A DNA stretch of 41,732 nucleotides from Rhodoferax sp. (GCF_028714215.1 NZ_JAQTMS010000011.1:1-41732); one strand, 5' to 3'. Shown: positions 28,366 to 35,531, counted from the stretch's first letter. The notes: generated by a model from the letters alone, not told the origin. Translations and numbers: made by a program.

Positions 28366-28794
28366 TCAGCGCACCTGCACTCTATTGAGGTAGTCAATAA
28401 GCGTGAGAATGCGCGAACGCACATATCCCTCGCGATTCTGGTTGGGACCGACAAGGAACTCGCGCGCCTCCGCACGGTATGCACCGCCCCAAATAGGCAT
28501 ATCGCGGGAGCCATGGGCGGGAACATTGGCACCCTCAATCGTTTCGTATAGCCGGTTGACTGGCAAGACGCCGCCATTGCGCTTTGCCAGCGTCGTCAAG
28601 TCGGTTGGAGCGAGTCGTAGAAACTCAATGTAGGGGCCTTTTCCCTTGGCGTCGGAGCCATGGCAGACGGCGCAATTCGAATCGTATTCGTCCTTGCCAG
28701 AATCAAATTTCCCCTTTTGCGCGAATGCCGCTCCGCTACAGATCGCTAGCGCAACCAAAGACGCTGCCACTTTCGTTGCATGTGAGTACTTCAT
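28366..28794 (-). CDS. Periplasmic monohaem cytochrome c
   Basis: A 142-residue class I cytochrome c. The signal peptide (residues 1-25, ending GAAFAQ) sends it to the periplasm. The haem-binding CAVCH is near residue 40, and a Met in the later RDMPIWGG is the likely axial ligand. The strong AGGAGG lies six bases before ATG 28794, which decides that start over the ATG one codon upstream. Electron partner unknown. It is on the opposite strand to the polyamine genes around it and looks like part of an insertion between them. Confidence 0.88.
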   Translation of the reverse strand: MKYSHATKVAASLVALAICSGAAFAQKGKFDSGKDEYDSNCAVCHGSDAKGKGPYIEFLRLAPTDLTTLAKRNGGVLPVNRLYETIEGANVPAHGSRDMPIWGGAYRAEAREFLVGPNQNREGYVRSRILTLIDYLNRVQVR

Positions 28795-29100
28795 CATCTA
28801 CCTCCTGAGTGTTTGACCGAACAAAAGCGGGTCCGACACAGCACATCGAAAAATGCCCGCATGAAACCCAATAAGCTGATTTCAGTCTAGAAGTTGAGGA
28901 CTATGGACGATTGATATTTCTCAAACAAAGCTCTGCTTTAGGGGACAGCCGGCATCCGAACACAGGTTCTGGAGTTCGCCCTCGCGCTCGGCGAATATCT
29001 CTTTCTACTTCCCTCTCGCATCCAGCGGGGCATCGCAACTGATGGCGGCTAAACCCTTAGTCGAAGCAACCGAATCCTGACTCTTCGAACCAGTGATCCC
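28795..29100. other. Gene-free stretch upstream of cytochrome c
   Basis: No supportable gene. It should contain the minus-strand promoter of the cytochrome c gene; no clear promoter elements could be fixed. The first of two hairpin repeats starts at its end. Confidence 0.4.
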
Positions 29101-29235
29101 CCTGACAGGAGCCAGCAACCAAACAAGACGGGTATGGGCCGGATGTTGGGCGCGACATTAAAAAGTCCGCAGGACGCGCAGCGCCCGGCAGTTGCCCCAT
29201 CTAAGTCGGCGTCGGCGCCGGCATCGGCATCGTTA
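29101..29235. repeat. Hairpin repeat, copy A (decayed)
   Basis: Shares most of about 115 bases with copy B at 29895-30010, in the same orientation. The central block aaaaagtccgcaggacgcg is identical. The stem of copy A carries several mismatches, so it looks older or degraded. It lies just beyond the 3-prime end of the YSC84-like gene. Confidence 0.65.
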
Positions 29236-29263
29236 GTGAGACACAGGTGGCGCGGTTCGCGCG

Positions 29264-29791
29264 TCACTTGGCTATCTTGCTGATCTTCGATCCCTCGAAC
29301 GTCAGGTTGTACATCAGTCCCTGGTTCGAGAAGATGAAACCGATGATGGGTTTTTGCGCCGTTTCAGTGTCGATGGAGCCGCCCGCGCCGAGAGTGGCCA
29401 ACGCCACGCTCCCGTCGACACCGGCCTTCCAGCCCTTGCTATTTCGGAAATTCCCGAGCGCGTTGTCATTCATGAAGAGCACGATTTCGCTGCGTGCCTG
29501 GGCGCCCACCTGGAATCCGATGGAAGCGGCGGCGATGTTGTAATAAGCCACGGTCTTGCCGTGGATCAGCAAAGCGCCTTCACCAAACTCACCACCGACG
29601 CCGAAACCGGCCTTGATGACTTTGGGAAAGACCAGCATGCCGGCCGCCTTTTGCGACAGCTCGTGGCCGGCGCTGGTCTGCTTTTGAAACTGGGTAAGCG
29701 TCTCGCGCACTTCCGCGTCGATCTCCTGCTTCGAGGCGGCTGACGCGGCCGCGGCAAAAACGAGGGCCATGATGGCAATACAGGTACGCAT
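29264..29791 (-). CDS. YSC84/SYLF-domain lipid-binding protein
   Basis: A 175-residue exported protein. The signal peptide is MRTCIAIMALVFAAAASA. The rest is a YSC84/SYLF domain, recognised by AAGMLVFPKVIKAGFGVGGE, the central SIGFQVGAQARSEIVLFMN, and the GxxG-rich end. The family binds phospholipids; bacterial members are periplasmic and of unknown role. The ATG at 29791 is chosen for the signal peptide; the open frame extends upstream without coding features. It is flanked closely by two copies of a hairpin repeat, which suggests that gene and repeats moved or expanded together. Confidence 0.9.
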   Translation of the reverse strand: MRTCIAIMALVFAAAASAASKQEIDAEVRETLTQFQKQTSAGHELSQKAAGMLVFPKVIKAGFGVGGEFGEGALLIHGKTVAYYNIAAASIGFQVGAQARSEIVLFMNDNALGNFRNSKGWKAGVDGSVALATLGAGGSIDTETAQKPIIGFIFSNQGLMYNLTFEGSKISKIAK

Positions 29792-29894
29792 AAGAGCTGC
29801 CTTTCCGTCTGCTGGTGGTTTACGGATTTTGATTGTGCTGAAACCTGTTTGCAGCGAGCTTGCGATTTCGCAACTTCGGCCGCACTGCCCCTGC

Positions 29895-30010
29895 CCTGAC
29901 CGGAGCAAGCAGCCAACCAAGACGGGGGTGGGGCGGATGCTGGGCGCGACATAAAAAGTCCGCAGGACGCGGAGCGCCCGGCATCCGCCCCACCGCCGTC
30001 GGCGTCGTTT
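29895..30010. repeat. Hairpin repeat, copy B (intact)
   Basis: Copy B forms a 21-bp stem with one G-U pair: arms 29927-29947 and 29974-29994 (core ggggcggatgctgggcgc against gcgcccggcatccgcccc). Inside the 26-base loop a second small hairpin, gtcc gca ggac, is present. Directly repeated about 790 bases away as copy A. It lies between the divergent YSC84-like and oxidoreductase genes. Confidence 0.7.
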
Positions 30011-30131
30011 AGCCGTGGCCGTCAGCCCAAGTCATAGCCTCAGGTATAAAAAGGGACCCTGGATTGATCACAATACCCCCTATGCCTGGTGATTACTTCA
30101 CTGCCCTGATCGATCGCGCAACCGCGTCGCC

Positions 30132-31718
30132 ATGAAACGCCGCCACTTCATCGCCGCCTCTGCCTTGCCCATGCTGGGCTGCGCCAAATCGGAAAACATC
30201 ACTGGCGGCTTCGTCGGTGTCAACCCGCAGCGCGGCCACCTGGTGAGTGACAACCGGCTTTGGCCGACGCCCTCGGCGCTGCGCAAGACCCATGTGCTGA
30301 TCGCCGGTGGTGGCGTCGCCGGGCTGGCGGCGGCGCGTGCCTTGCGCCTCAAAGGCATCGACGACTTTGCCCTGCTGGAACTCGAAGACACGGCCGGCGG
30401 CAACAGCCGGGGCGCCGCGGTGAATGGCATTGCCTGCCCGCTGGCCGCGCATTACCTGCCGCTGCCCAGCGACGCGGCGCCCGAGGTGCAGGATTTGCTG
30501 GAAGAGCTGGGCCTGCGCCAACGCGTCGCCGGGCGCTGGCAATACGACGAGCGCCACCTGTGCCACAGCCCGCAGGAGCGGCTGTTTTTCAACGGTGGCT
30601 GGCAGGACGGCTTGCTGCCGTTGCAAGAGGTAGGCTCCGAAACACTGGCGCAGTACCAAAAATTATCGATCCTGGTGGAGCAGGCACGCAAGGCCGCGCA
30701 CTGGACCATCCCGCTGTCCCACAGGCCCCTGGCGCCGCTGCAACGGGCACTGGCAGCCGTCACTTTCGCAGCCTATCTGGACCGGCAAGGCCTCGATGAC
30801 CGGCACCTGCGCTGGTACCTGGACTATTGCTGCCGCGACGACTACGGCGCCGGCATCGCCACTGTTTCGGCCTGGGCCGGCATCCACTACTTTGCCAGTC
30901 GCCATGGCTTCAACGTTCCCGGCATGGAGACGCAGGAACGTGACAGCGTGCTGACCTGGCCCGAGGGCAACGCCTGGCTGACGCGGCGCCTGGCAGAGCC
31001 CTTGCAGGAGCGCCTGCACGGCGCTCGGGTGGTAGTGCGCATTGCCAGCGTCAAACACGGCGTCGAGGTCGACGCCTTCAACACCGCCACACTGACGCTG
31101 GAGCGCTGGCAGGCGCAGCGCGCCATCGTGGCACTGCCGATCTTCGTCGCGGCGCGCGTGATTCCGGATGCGCCCGATTTTTTGCGCCAGGCCGCCGCCG
31201 AAACCCGCTATGCACCCTGGCTGGTGGCCAATATCCACATCGATGCCGCCTTGCACGACCGCCCGGGCGCCGCCCCCAGTTGGGACAACGTGCTGTACGG
31301 CGCGCCGGGCCTGGGCTACGTCGACGCCATGCACCAAAGCCTGCAAGCTGTACCCGGCGCCACCGTGCTCAGCTATTACCGCGCCCTGGGCGGTTTGCCC
31401 GAGGGGCGGCGCCTGCTGCTGCAAAAAACCTGGGCCACCTGGCGCGACGACATCCTGGCCGAGCTCTCGGTGGCGCACCCCGATCTGGCGCGCAAGACCA
31501 GCCGCATCGAGATCAGCCGCTACGGCCACGCGATGGCCATCCCGACGCCCCGCGCTTCAGGTCAACTGCCTCTGCACCTTTCGTCAATCGCGCACCGGCA
31601 GCCCGAAAAATCGGAGCGCCCGGCGATCAGCCACGAGCGCCTGAGTTTCGCCCACAGCGACTGGGCCGGCTACTCGGTGTTTGAAGAAGCGTTCACGCTG
31701 GGTCACTGGGCTGTTTAG
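30132..31718 (+). CDS. Exported FAD-dependent oxidoreductase (amine-oxidase-like)
   Basis: A 528-residue protein. The N-terminus MKRRHFIAASALPMLGC carries a twin-arginine-type motif and a possible lipobox Cys, so it is probably folded with cofactor and then exported. An FAD-binding Rossmann motif follows (VLIAGGGVAGLAAARAL, about residue 55), with LLELEDTAGGNSRG, as in flavin amine oxidases. Position beside a membrane spermidine synthase suggests a polyamine-related substrate; that is inference. The last 207 bases are duplicated at 33442-33648. The present 3-prime end encodes GHWAV and then TAG, where the second copy encodes GHYAV and then TGA. Confidence 0.85.
   Translation: MKRRHFIAASALPMLGCAKSENITGGFVGVNPQRGHLVSDNRLWPTPSALRKTHVLIAGGGVAGLAAARALRLKGIDDFALLELEDTAGGNSRGAAVNGIACPLAAHYLPLPSDAAPEVQDLLEELGLRQRVAGRWQYDERHLCHSPQERLFFNGGWQDGLLPLQEVGSETLAQYQKLSILVEQARKAAHWTIPLSHRPLAPLQRALAAVTFAAYLDRQGLDDRHLRWYLDYCCRDDYGAGIATVSAWAGIHYFASRHGFNVPGMETQERDSVLTWPEGNAWLTRRLAEPLQERLHGARVVVRIASVKHGVEVDAFNTATLTLERWQAQRAIVALPIFVAARVIPDAPDFLRQAAAETRYAPWLVANIHIDAALHDRPGAAPSWDNVLYGAPGLGYVDAMHQSLQAVPGATVLSYYRALGGLPEGRRLLLQKTWATWRDDILAELSVAHPDLARKTSRIEISRYGHAMAIPTPRASGQLPLHLSSIAHRQPEKSERPAISHERLSFAHSDWAGYSVFEEAFTLGHWAV
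31512..31718. repeat. 207-bp direct repeat, copy 1 (3-prime end of oxidoreductase gene)
   Basis: Matches 33442-33648 at a constant offset of 1930 bases, from atcagccgctacggccacgc to the stop codon. I count about 12 differences (roughly 94 percent identity), concentrated near 31585-31610 and in the last 11 bases. Several are synonymous. This copy completes the functional gene. Confidence 0.9.
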
Positions 31719-31875
31719 CGCATCAATTGACCATCGTCATTGGTGACTTGATGTCGCGAGGCGCTCCTTGGCGTGCTTCGTGTGCAAAGCGCGGCATGCG
31801 TCATGCAGAGTGAGGAGAGACCTCGTTCGGAGCACACCCGACGCACTAGGGCAACCCTGATCGACGATGGCGGGG
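31719..31875. other. Left end of the insert, no gene
   Basis: 157 bases after the oxidoreductase stop and before the end of the minus-strand protease-like gene. I see no gene, terminator or short terminal inverted repeat. Confidence 0.4.
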
Positions 31876-32670
31876 TCAAGGAGCGCCCACCACACTCACC
31901 TCGCCCGTCTTGGGATCGACACGCAAGAGGACGACCCTCTCGGTCAATCCTCGTTGACGACTCCAACGTTTGACGTAATCGGACGTGTCGTAGTCCGGCG
32001 GCAATTCGACGTTGAGAATCCCAAATGCCTTCATCGTGTCCGCAGTCACTGTCCAACTCGGACCCAAATCGACAGGCTCCTGACCCAAGCGCGTGATGCG
32101 TTCGTCCAGCCCAATTGCATTGAAAAACTCGGTTTGCTCCTGCTGAGCAGAGAGCAATAGTTGACTGGTGACCGCGTTTGCTTTAAGCCAGGCTTTTTGC
32201 TCGGCCGTCAGCTCATTGTTCGGCAACCCAGTGATCAGGCGGTATTTCTCGACTAGCTGGCGGAAGTCGCTTTGCAGCGCGCCACCATGCCAGGTCACCA
32301 GCCCTCCCTCGGCGACTCGCTTGCGATTGCCGGCGGGAAATACATAGTTGGCGCAAGAGCTTGTACACAAACCTTGCACTTCAATGTTCAGCGAAAGTTC
32401 TCGAATCGCTCGCCCCAGTTGCATGGCGGCAGCGGCATTGCCACCCGAGGAGTTGATGACCAGTTTTTCCGTTGAATCGCGTTTCAACTCGACCAAGATT
32501 TCAGCAACCGACTCCTTCGTCAACTTTCCCGAGAACACAACAATATTTCTCCAGCGCATAACCGAAAAATCTGCGCCGGCCACTACATTGGAGATCAGTA
32601 ACGCGGCCAGGATCGAGAATAGTTTCACGAGGTTTGAGAGCGATGGGATATTGAAATTTCGATACCCCAT
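31876..32670 (-). CDS. Exported ClpP/crotonase-fold protease-like protein
   Basis: About 264 residues. A hydrophobic N-terminal segment (VKLFSILAALLISNVVAGA) acts as signal or anchor. The next 150 residues resemble the ClpP superfamily: LVINSSGGNAAAAMQLG matches the oxyanion strand, GLCTSSCANY the nucleophile turn, and GLVTWHGG the His. So a Ser-His pair at ClpP-like spacing is visible; the third residue is not certain. Two cysteines flank the putative nucleophile. It follows two double-glycine-leader peptide genes and could process or secrete-trim them; that is inference. An in-frame TTG at 32694 would overlap the peptide gene stop. The gene is AT-richer than the flanking core genes. Confidence 0.75.
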   Translation of the reverse strand: MGYRNFNIPSLSNLVKLFSILAALLISNVVAGADFSVMRWRNIVVFSGKLTKESVAEILVELKRDSTEKLVINSSGGNAAAAMQLGRAIRELSLNIEVQGLCTSSCANYVFPAGNRKRVAEGGLVTWHGGALQSDFRQLVEKYRLITGLPNNELTAEQKAWLKANAVTSQLLLSAQQEQTEFFNAIGLDERITRLGQEPVDLGPSWTVTADTMKAFGILNVELPPDYDTSDYVKRWSRQRGLTERVVLLRVDPKTGEVSVVGAP

Positions 32671-32684
32671 CGGCTTCGCGTTAA

Positions 32685-32897
32685 TTAAATACAACTGTTG
32701 AATGACTCAAAGCTGCCGGACGCCATTCCGCCGGTGTAGTCGGTAGTAGCCCATCCACCATCGCTGGCTGTGTAAAACCAAGCTACGCCACCGTCCAGCA
32801 CAGCAACCACTCCACTGTCGCACTCAAGTCCTCCAACATTAATGAAGCAGCGACCACCAGCCACTTCGGCGACTTCAGACGTATTCAGTTCTCTCAT
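32685..32897 (-). CDS. Double-glycine-leader peptide precursor (class II bacteriocin-like or RiPP)
   Basis: A 70-residue precursor. Residues 1-15, MRELNTSEVAEVAGG, form a canonical double-glycine leader of the kind cut by C39 peptidases of bacteriocin ABC exporters (hydrophobic residues at Leu4, Val9 and Val12 before Gly-Gly). The mature part of 55 residues is Gly-, Ser- and aromatic-rich with cysteines at 17, 26 and 69 and no family I know. GGGAG lies six bases before the ATG. The start overlaps the end of the upstream HTH gene by 23 bases, so the two are probably translationally coupled. No exporter or modification enzyme is in the window. Confidence 0.75.
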   Translation of the reverse strand: MRELNTSEVAEVAGGRCFINVGGLECDSGVVAVLDGGVAWFYTASDGGWATTDYTGGMASGSFESFNSCI

Positions 32898-33297
32898 GAA
32901 AAACTCCCAAAAGTTGATTTGAAAAAAGCACCCAGGCAGTTTCCAGCACCGGGCCATCGTTGCCCGCAAAAAAGCCGTTTCCACCAGAAATCCGTTGAAT
33001 ATCCTGTGCGGACAGTTCACGCAGTTTCGGTGTCCTCGATCCCAGTTGCTCTGGCGAAGTCGATGCTGATGTGCTTGCCGTAAGGTTGCCATCCGACGGA
33101 TGTAGGACTTGACATTTGGCCCGTTTTACGAAATCCAGCGCAATCAACAGCCGGCTGGAATGACCGAGCTTTGCCCCAATCCTCTGTAGATGCTGCCTGA
33201 CTGTGAAAGGGCTGATGCCGAGGTTCTTACCAATTTCCTTATTGGTATATCCTTTCGTCAGTTCCACAAGAACGGAGTTCTCACGTGGCGTAAACAT
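32875..33297 (-). CDS. LuxR-type HTH protein fused to a double-glycine-leader peptide
   Basis: A 140-residue protein of unusual build. Residues 1-60 are a LuxR/GerE-type helix-turn-helix (TPRENSVLVELTKGYTNKEI, then GISPFTVRQHL). After a Ser/Thr-rich linker (about 70-90), residues 92-106 read LRELSAQDIQRISGG, a double-glycine leader very like that of the next gene. A 34-residue tail without cysteines follows. No ATG, GTG or TTG occurs in frame between the two parts (only CTG codons), so a single fused product is the simplest reading. AGGAGC precedes the ATG by six bases. No receiver or sensor domain is present. Confidence 0.75.
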   Translation of the reverse strand: MFTPRENSVLVELTKGYTNKEIGKNLGISPFTVRQHLQRIGAKLGHSSRLLIALDFVKRAKCQVLHPSDGNLTASTSASTSPEQLGSRTPKLRELSAQDIQRISGGNGFFAGNDGPVLETAWVLFSNQLLGVFHERTEYV

Positions 33298-33441
33298 GGC
33301 CTGCTCCTGGTAAATGTATTTACTCGACTAGGTTACGGGAGTATGGCATCAGGTTCTGACGAGGCAAGGAGTCAAACCCACTCCTACTATCCTCGTTCGA
33401 AGGGGCTGCCGAGAAATCTCGGTCCCTGTCGTATGCGCGTA
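33298..33441. promoter_or_regulatory. Probable promoter region of the peptide cassette
   Basis: The 144 bases upstream of the HTH-peptide gene are AT-richer near 33300-33345 and should carry the minus-strand promoter. A small hairpin, ccgaga aa tctcgg, sits at 33409-33422 beside the junction with the duplicated gene end. No definite promoter boxes could be fixed. Confidence 0.35.
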
Positions 33442-33648
33442 ATCAGCCGCTACGGCCACGCGATGGCCATCCCGACGCCCCGCGCTTCAGGTCAACTGCC
33501 TCTGCATCTTTCATCAATCGCGCACCGGCCGTCAGAAAGATCGGAGCGCCCGGCGATCAGCCACGAGCGCCTGAGTTTCGCCCACAGCGACTGGGCCGGC
33601 TACTCGGTGTTTGAAGAAGCGTTCACGCTGGGTCACTACGCGGTGTGA
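33442..33648 (+). pseudogene. 3-prime remnant of an FAD oxidoreductase gene (direct repeat copy 2)
   Basis: Encodes the last 68 residues of the oxidoreductase (from ISRYGHAMAIP to GHYAV) with an intact stop but no 5-prime part. It is about 94 percent identical to 31512-31718. Its end overlaps the last codons of the convergent MaoC-like gene by 26 bases, a tight arrangement that looks ancestral. This copy therefore seems to be the original gene end, displaced by the insert, while copy 1 arrived with it. Confidence 0.85.
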
Positions 33649-34546
33649 GAGCTTGGGTGCGCAGACTGCCAAGCAGCGCGGATCTGTTCTCGCCCATCAT
33701 CGTCAGCGCAAAGTCACGCCCCGCAGGGGCCGGGCGCAAAGACTGGCGCAAGGTCACCTCACTGCCGTAGAAGACCGGGCCCTTGATCCAGAGGTCCAGT
33801 TGCAGCGGGCCGGCGTCTGGCGCCGGCAGCCGGGCCAGGCACTGTGCCGCGATCCGCTGCGGGTGCGCAAAAGCGGCCGGGAAGCCGAAGCGGCGTGCGT
33901 ACCAGTTCCACTGGTGCAAGCCGTTGTAGTCGCCAGTAAGGGCGCCAAAGTGCCAGCGGTTGCCAAGCTCGGTGCGCCACTGCACCGGCTTCGAAGCAGC
34001 GTCGTCGATCAGCGGAGAATCGGGCGCGGCTCCGAGCGCAACACCGGAACTTGCCGCTGCCCCGAAGCGTCCGCGGTAGTAGAAGGTGACGACGCTTTCC
34101 CAGGCGCACTGGTCGCCTTGCAGCAAGCGCGAACGCAGATCGATTTCCAGGCCCTTCTCCAGCACGCGCCAGCCAGCGGCCGCGACGCTGAGCGTGAAGG
34201 GTTCGCCAATTTCCAGCGGGCGATGCAGTTGCAGGCGATTTCTGACCTGAAGCGCACGCCAGATCGGCAGCGGCCAACCTGGGTGTGTCAGCATCACCAT
34301 CGACAGCCGAAAACCAAGAACATGCGGTGCCAGCAAGGCGATGCAGTCCGCTGCCAATGGCTGCCCGGTGCCGGCGCCGCGCTGCAGCGACAGCGCCGTC
34401 TCTTGATCGATATGAAAACCCTGCCAGACCAGTTCCAGGTCCGGAACACCTGCGCTGGTGTTCCAGCCTGCCGAAGGGCGAAACGCCTGCACCATATAGC
34501 GCAGCGCACCCGGTGCCGCCACAAAGGTTTGAAGACGCGTGTTCAT
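33623..34546 (-). CDS. MaoC-like / hotdog-fold acyl dehydratase-like protein
   Basis: A 307-residue protein. The C-terminal part contains FGALTGDYNGLHQWNWYARR, which resembles the MaoC hydratase motif (Asp and His in the D-x-N-x-x-H pattern) followed by FPAAFAHPQRIAAQC. MaoC-type enzymes hydrate enoyl-CoA; the N-terminal half may be a second, degenerate hotdog. The ATG at 34546 overlaps the TGA of the upstream thioesterase gene (ATGA), so the two are coupled. The final codons and stop lie within the duplicated oxidoreductase end. Substrate unknown. Confidence 0.75.
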   Translation of the reverse strand: MNTRLQTFVAAPGALRYMVQAFRPSAGWNTSAGVPDLELVWQGFHIDQETALSLQRGAGTGQPLAADCIALLAPHVLGFRLSMVMLTHPGWPLPIWRALQVRNRLQLHRPLEIGEPFTLSVAAAGWRVLEKGLEIDLRSRLLQGDQCAWESVVTFYYRGRFGAAASSGVALGAAPDSPLIDDAASKPVQWRTELGNRWHFGALTGDYNGLHQWNWYARRFGFPAAFAHPQRIAAQCLARLPAPDAGPLQLDLWIKGPVFYGSEVTLRQSLRPAPAGRDFALTMMGENRSALLGSLRTQALTPRSDPA

Positions 34547-34989
34547 CAACGGCTCTCCTGCGCCGGAACACCCCCGCCAAACAGGGTTGCCGCCCGCGTC
34601 GCGACGAAGCTCGGGAAGGCACAGGACTTGCGCAGCTGGGTGTCCATGTGGACTGCCTTGAGGGTCGTCCGGGCCACGATTTCATGGCTTTCCTCGTTGC
34701 TCATCTCGTGCACGAAGCGAATGCTCTTTTCCTTCACCTCGATCAGCGCGCTGCGCACCGCCACGACGTCACCGGCGTGCAGCTCCTGCAGGTAGGAAAT
34801 GTGCTGATCGACGGCCGCCATGCCGCGCTGCTGCGTGCGCAGAAAAGTGGGCGTCAGGCTCAGCAGGTTGAAGAACTGCCAGGTCGCTTCGTCGAACTTG
34901 CCGACGTACCACATGACATTCATGTGGCCGACATGATCGCAGTGCCAGGGGTAAATGGTCCCCCGATAGGTAAGCAGCGCGTCAGACAT
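34546..34989 (-). CDS. Acyl-CoA thioesterase, hotdog fold (4HBT/YbgC type)
   Basis: A 147-residue single-hotdog protein. The N-terminal YPWHCDHVGHMNVMWYVGKF is the family active-site segment (Asp with following HMN). Members hydrolyse acyl-CoA or aryl-CoA thioesters. AAGGAGG lies before ATG 34989, a strong ribosome site. It is coupled to the MaoC-like gene downstream by an ATGA overlap, suggesting joint action on one acyl-CoA. It lies 84 bases after speD on the same strand. Confidence 0.88.
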   Translation of the reverse strand: MSDALLTYRGTIYPWHCDHVGHMNVMWYVGKFDEATWQFFNLLSLTPTFLRTQQRGMAAVDQHISYLQELHAGDVVAVRSALIEVKEKSIRFVHEMSNEESHEIVARTTLKAVHMDTQLRKSCAFPSFVATRAATLFGGGVPAQESR

Positions 34990-35073
34990 CAGGCCTCCTT
35001 GAAGTACGCCGCCCATTCTAGGCAAATGAACCGGCCATTGACAGCCGGGCCGCCGGCTGCGGCAGGGCGCCAC

Positions 35074-35451
35074 TCAGCGCAGGCTGCCCCGCTGCAAGCG
35101 GTTGCGCTCAACGTGTCCGGGCTCGAAGCGGGCTTCCAGCGCCGCCAGCAGGGCCTGCGCCTTGGCACTGTGGTCGCCACCAAAATTGCAGACGTAGACA
35201 TCCAGCGTCACGGCGCCTTGCTCGGGCCAGGTGTGCACGCACAGGTGCGATTCGGCCAGCAGCACGGTGGCCGTCACACCGGACGCTCCGCTGGCGGTCG
35301 GTGGAAATACATGGAACAGCTGGGCCACCGCCTGCAAGCCGGCCGCCTGTACCGCTTGCACGCAGTACTCGCCCAGCAGATCAGCCTCCAGCAACCAGCG
35401 CGGGTCGCAGCGGCATTGGTGAAGATCGGCGGTCAGGTGCAGTCCTTGCAT
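35074..35451 (-). CDS. speD: S-adenosylmethionine decarboxylase proenzyme
   Basis: A 125-residue prokaryotic class 1B SpeD. It cleaves itself between Glu and Ser in LAESHLCVHTWPE to form the pyruvoyl cofactor, then makes decarboxylated SAM, the aminopropyl donor for spermidine synthase. The conserved His in HTWPE and the Cys in DVYVCNFG are present. Length is typical. The obvious user of its product is the membrane-fused aminopropyltransferase at 26.4 kb. The ribosome site is weak. Confidence 0.92.
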   Translation of the reverse strand: MQGLHLTADLHQCRCDPRWLLEADLLGEYCVQAVQAAGLQAVAQLFHVFPPTASGASGVTATVLLAESHLCVHTWPEQGAVTLDVYVCNFGGDHSAKAQALLAALEARFEPGHVERNRLQRGSLR

Positions 35452-35531
35452 GGATCAGACTATACGCAAAGCCGCTGGCGGCGGGCGACCGCCAGCGCAA
35501 AAAATCGCAGTCCCTGCTGCGCCCCAAGGCT

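Noticed and set aside
28012..28551. 179-codon open frame on plus over the gene-free stretch and the cytochrome c end
   Set aside because: No recognisable domain or ribosome site and it runs antisense into a secure cytochrome gene.
29101..30010. Hairpin repeats as integron attC sites
   Set aside because: I could not place proper core sites (GTTRRRY and RYYYAAC) at the ends, and no integrase is in view.
32685..33092. Longer version of the peptide gene starting at 33092
   Set aside because: The extra 65 codons overlap the HTH-peptide gene in another frame and lack features; the ATG at 32897 has a good ribosome site and starts the leader.
31719..33441. Insertion sequence or phage as the carrier of the peptide cassette
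   Set aside because: No transposase, integrase or terminal inverted repeats are visible; the flanking duplication is gene sequence.
33190..33648. A 152-codon fused open frame leading into the oxidoreductase remnant
   Set aside because: The part before 33442 is antisense to the HTH gene and its promoter region; only the duplicated end is recognisable.
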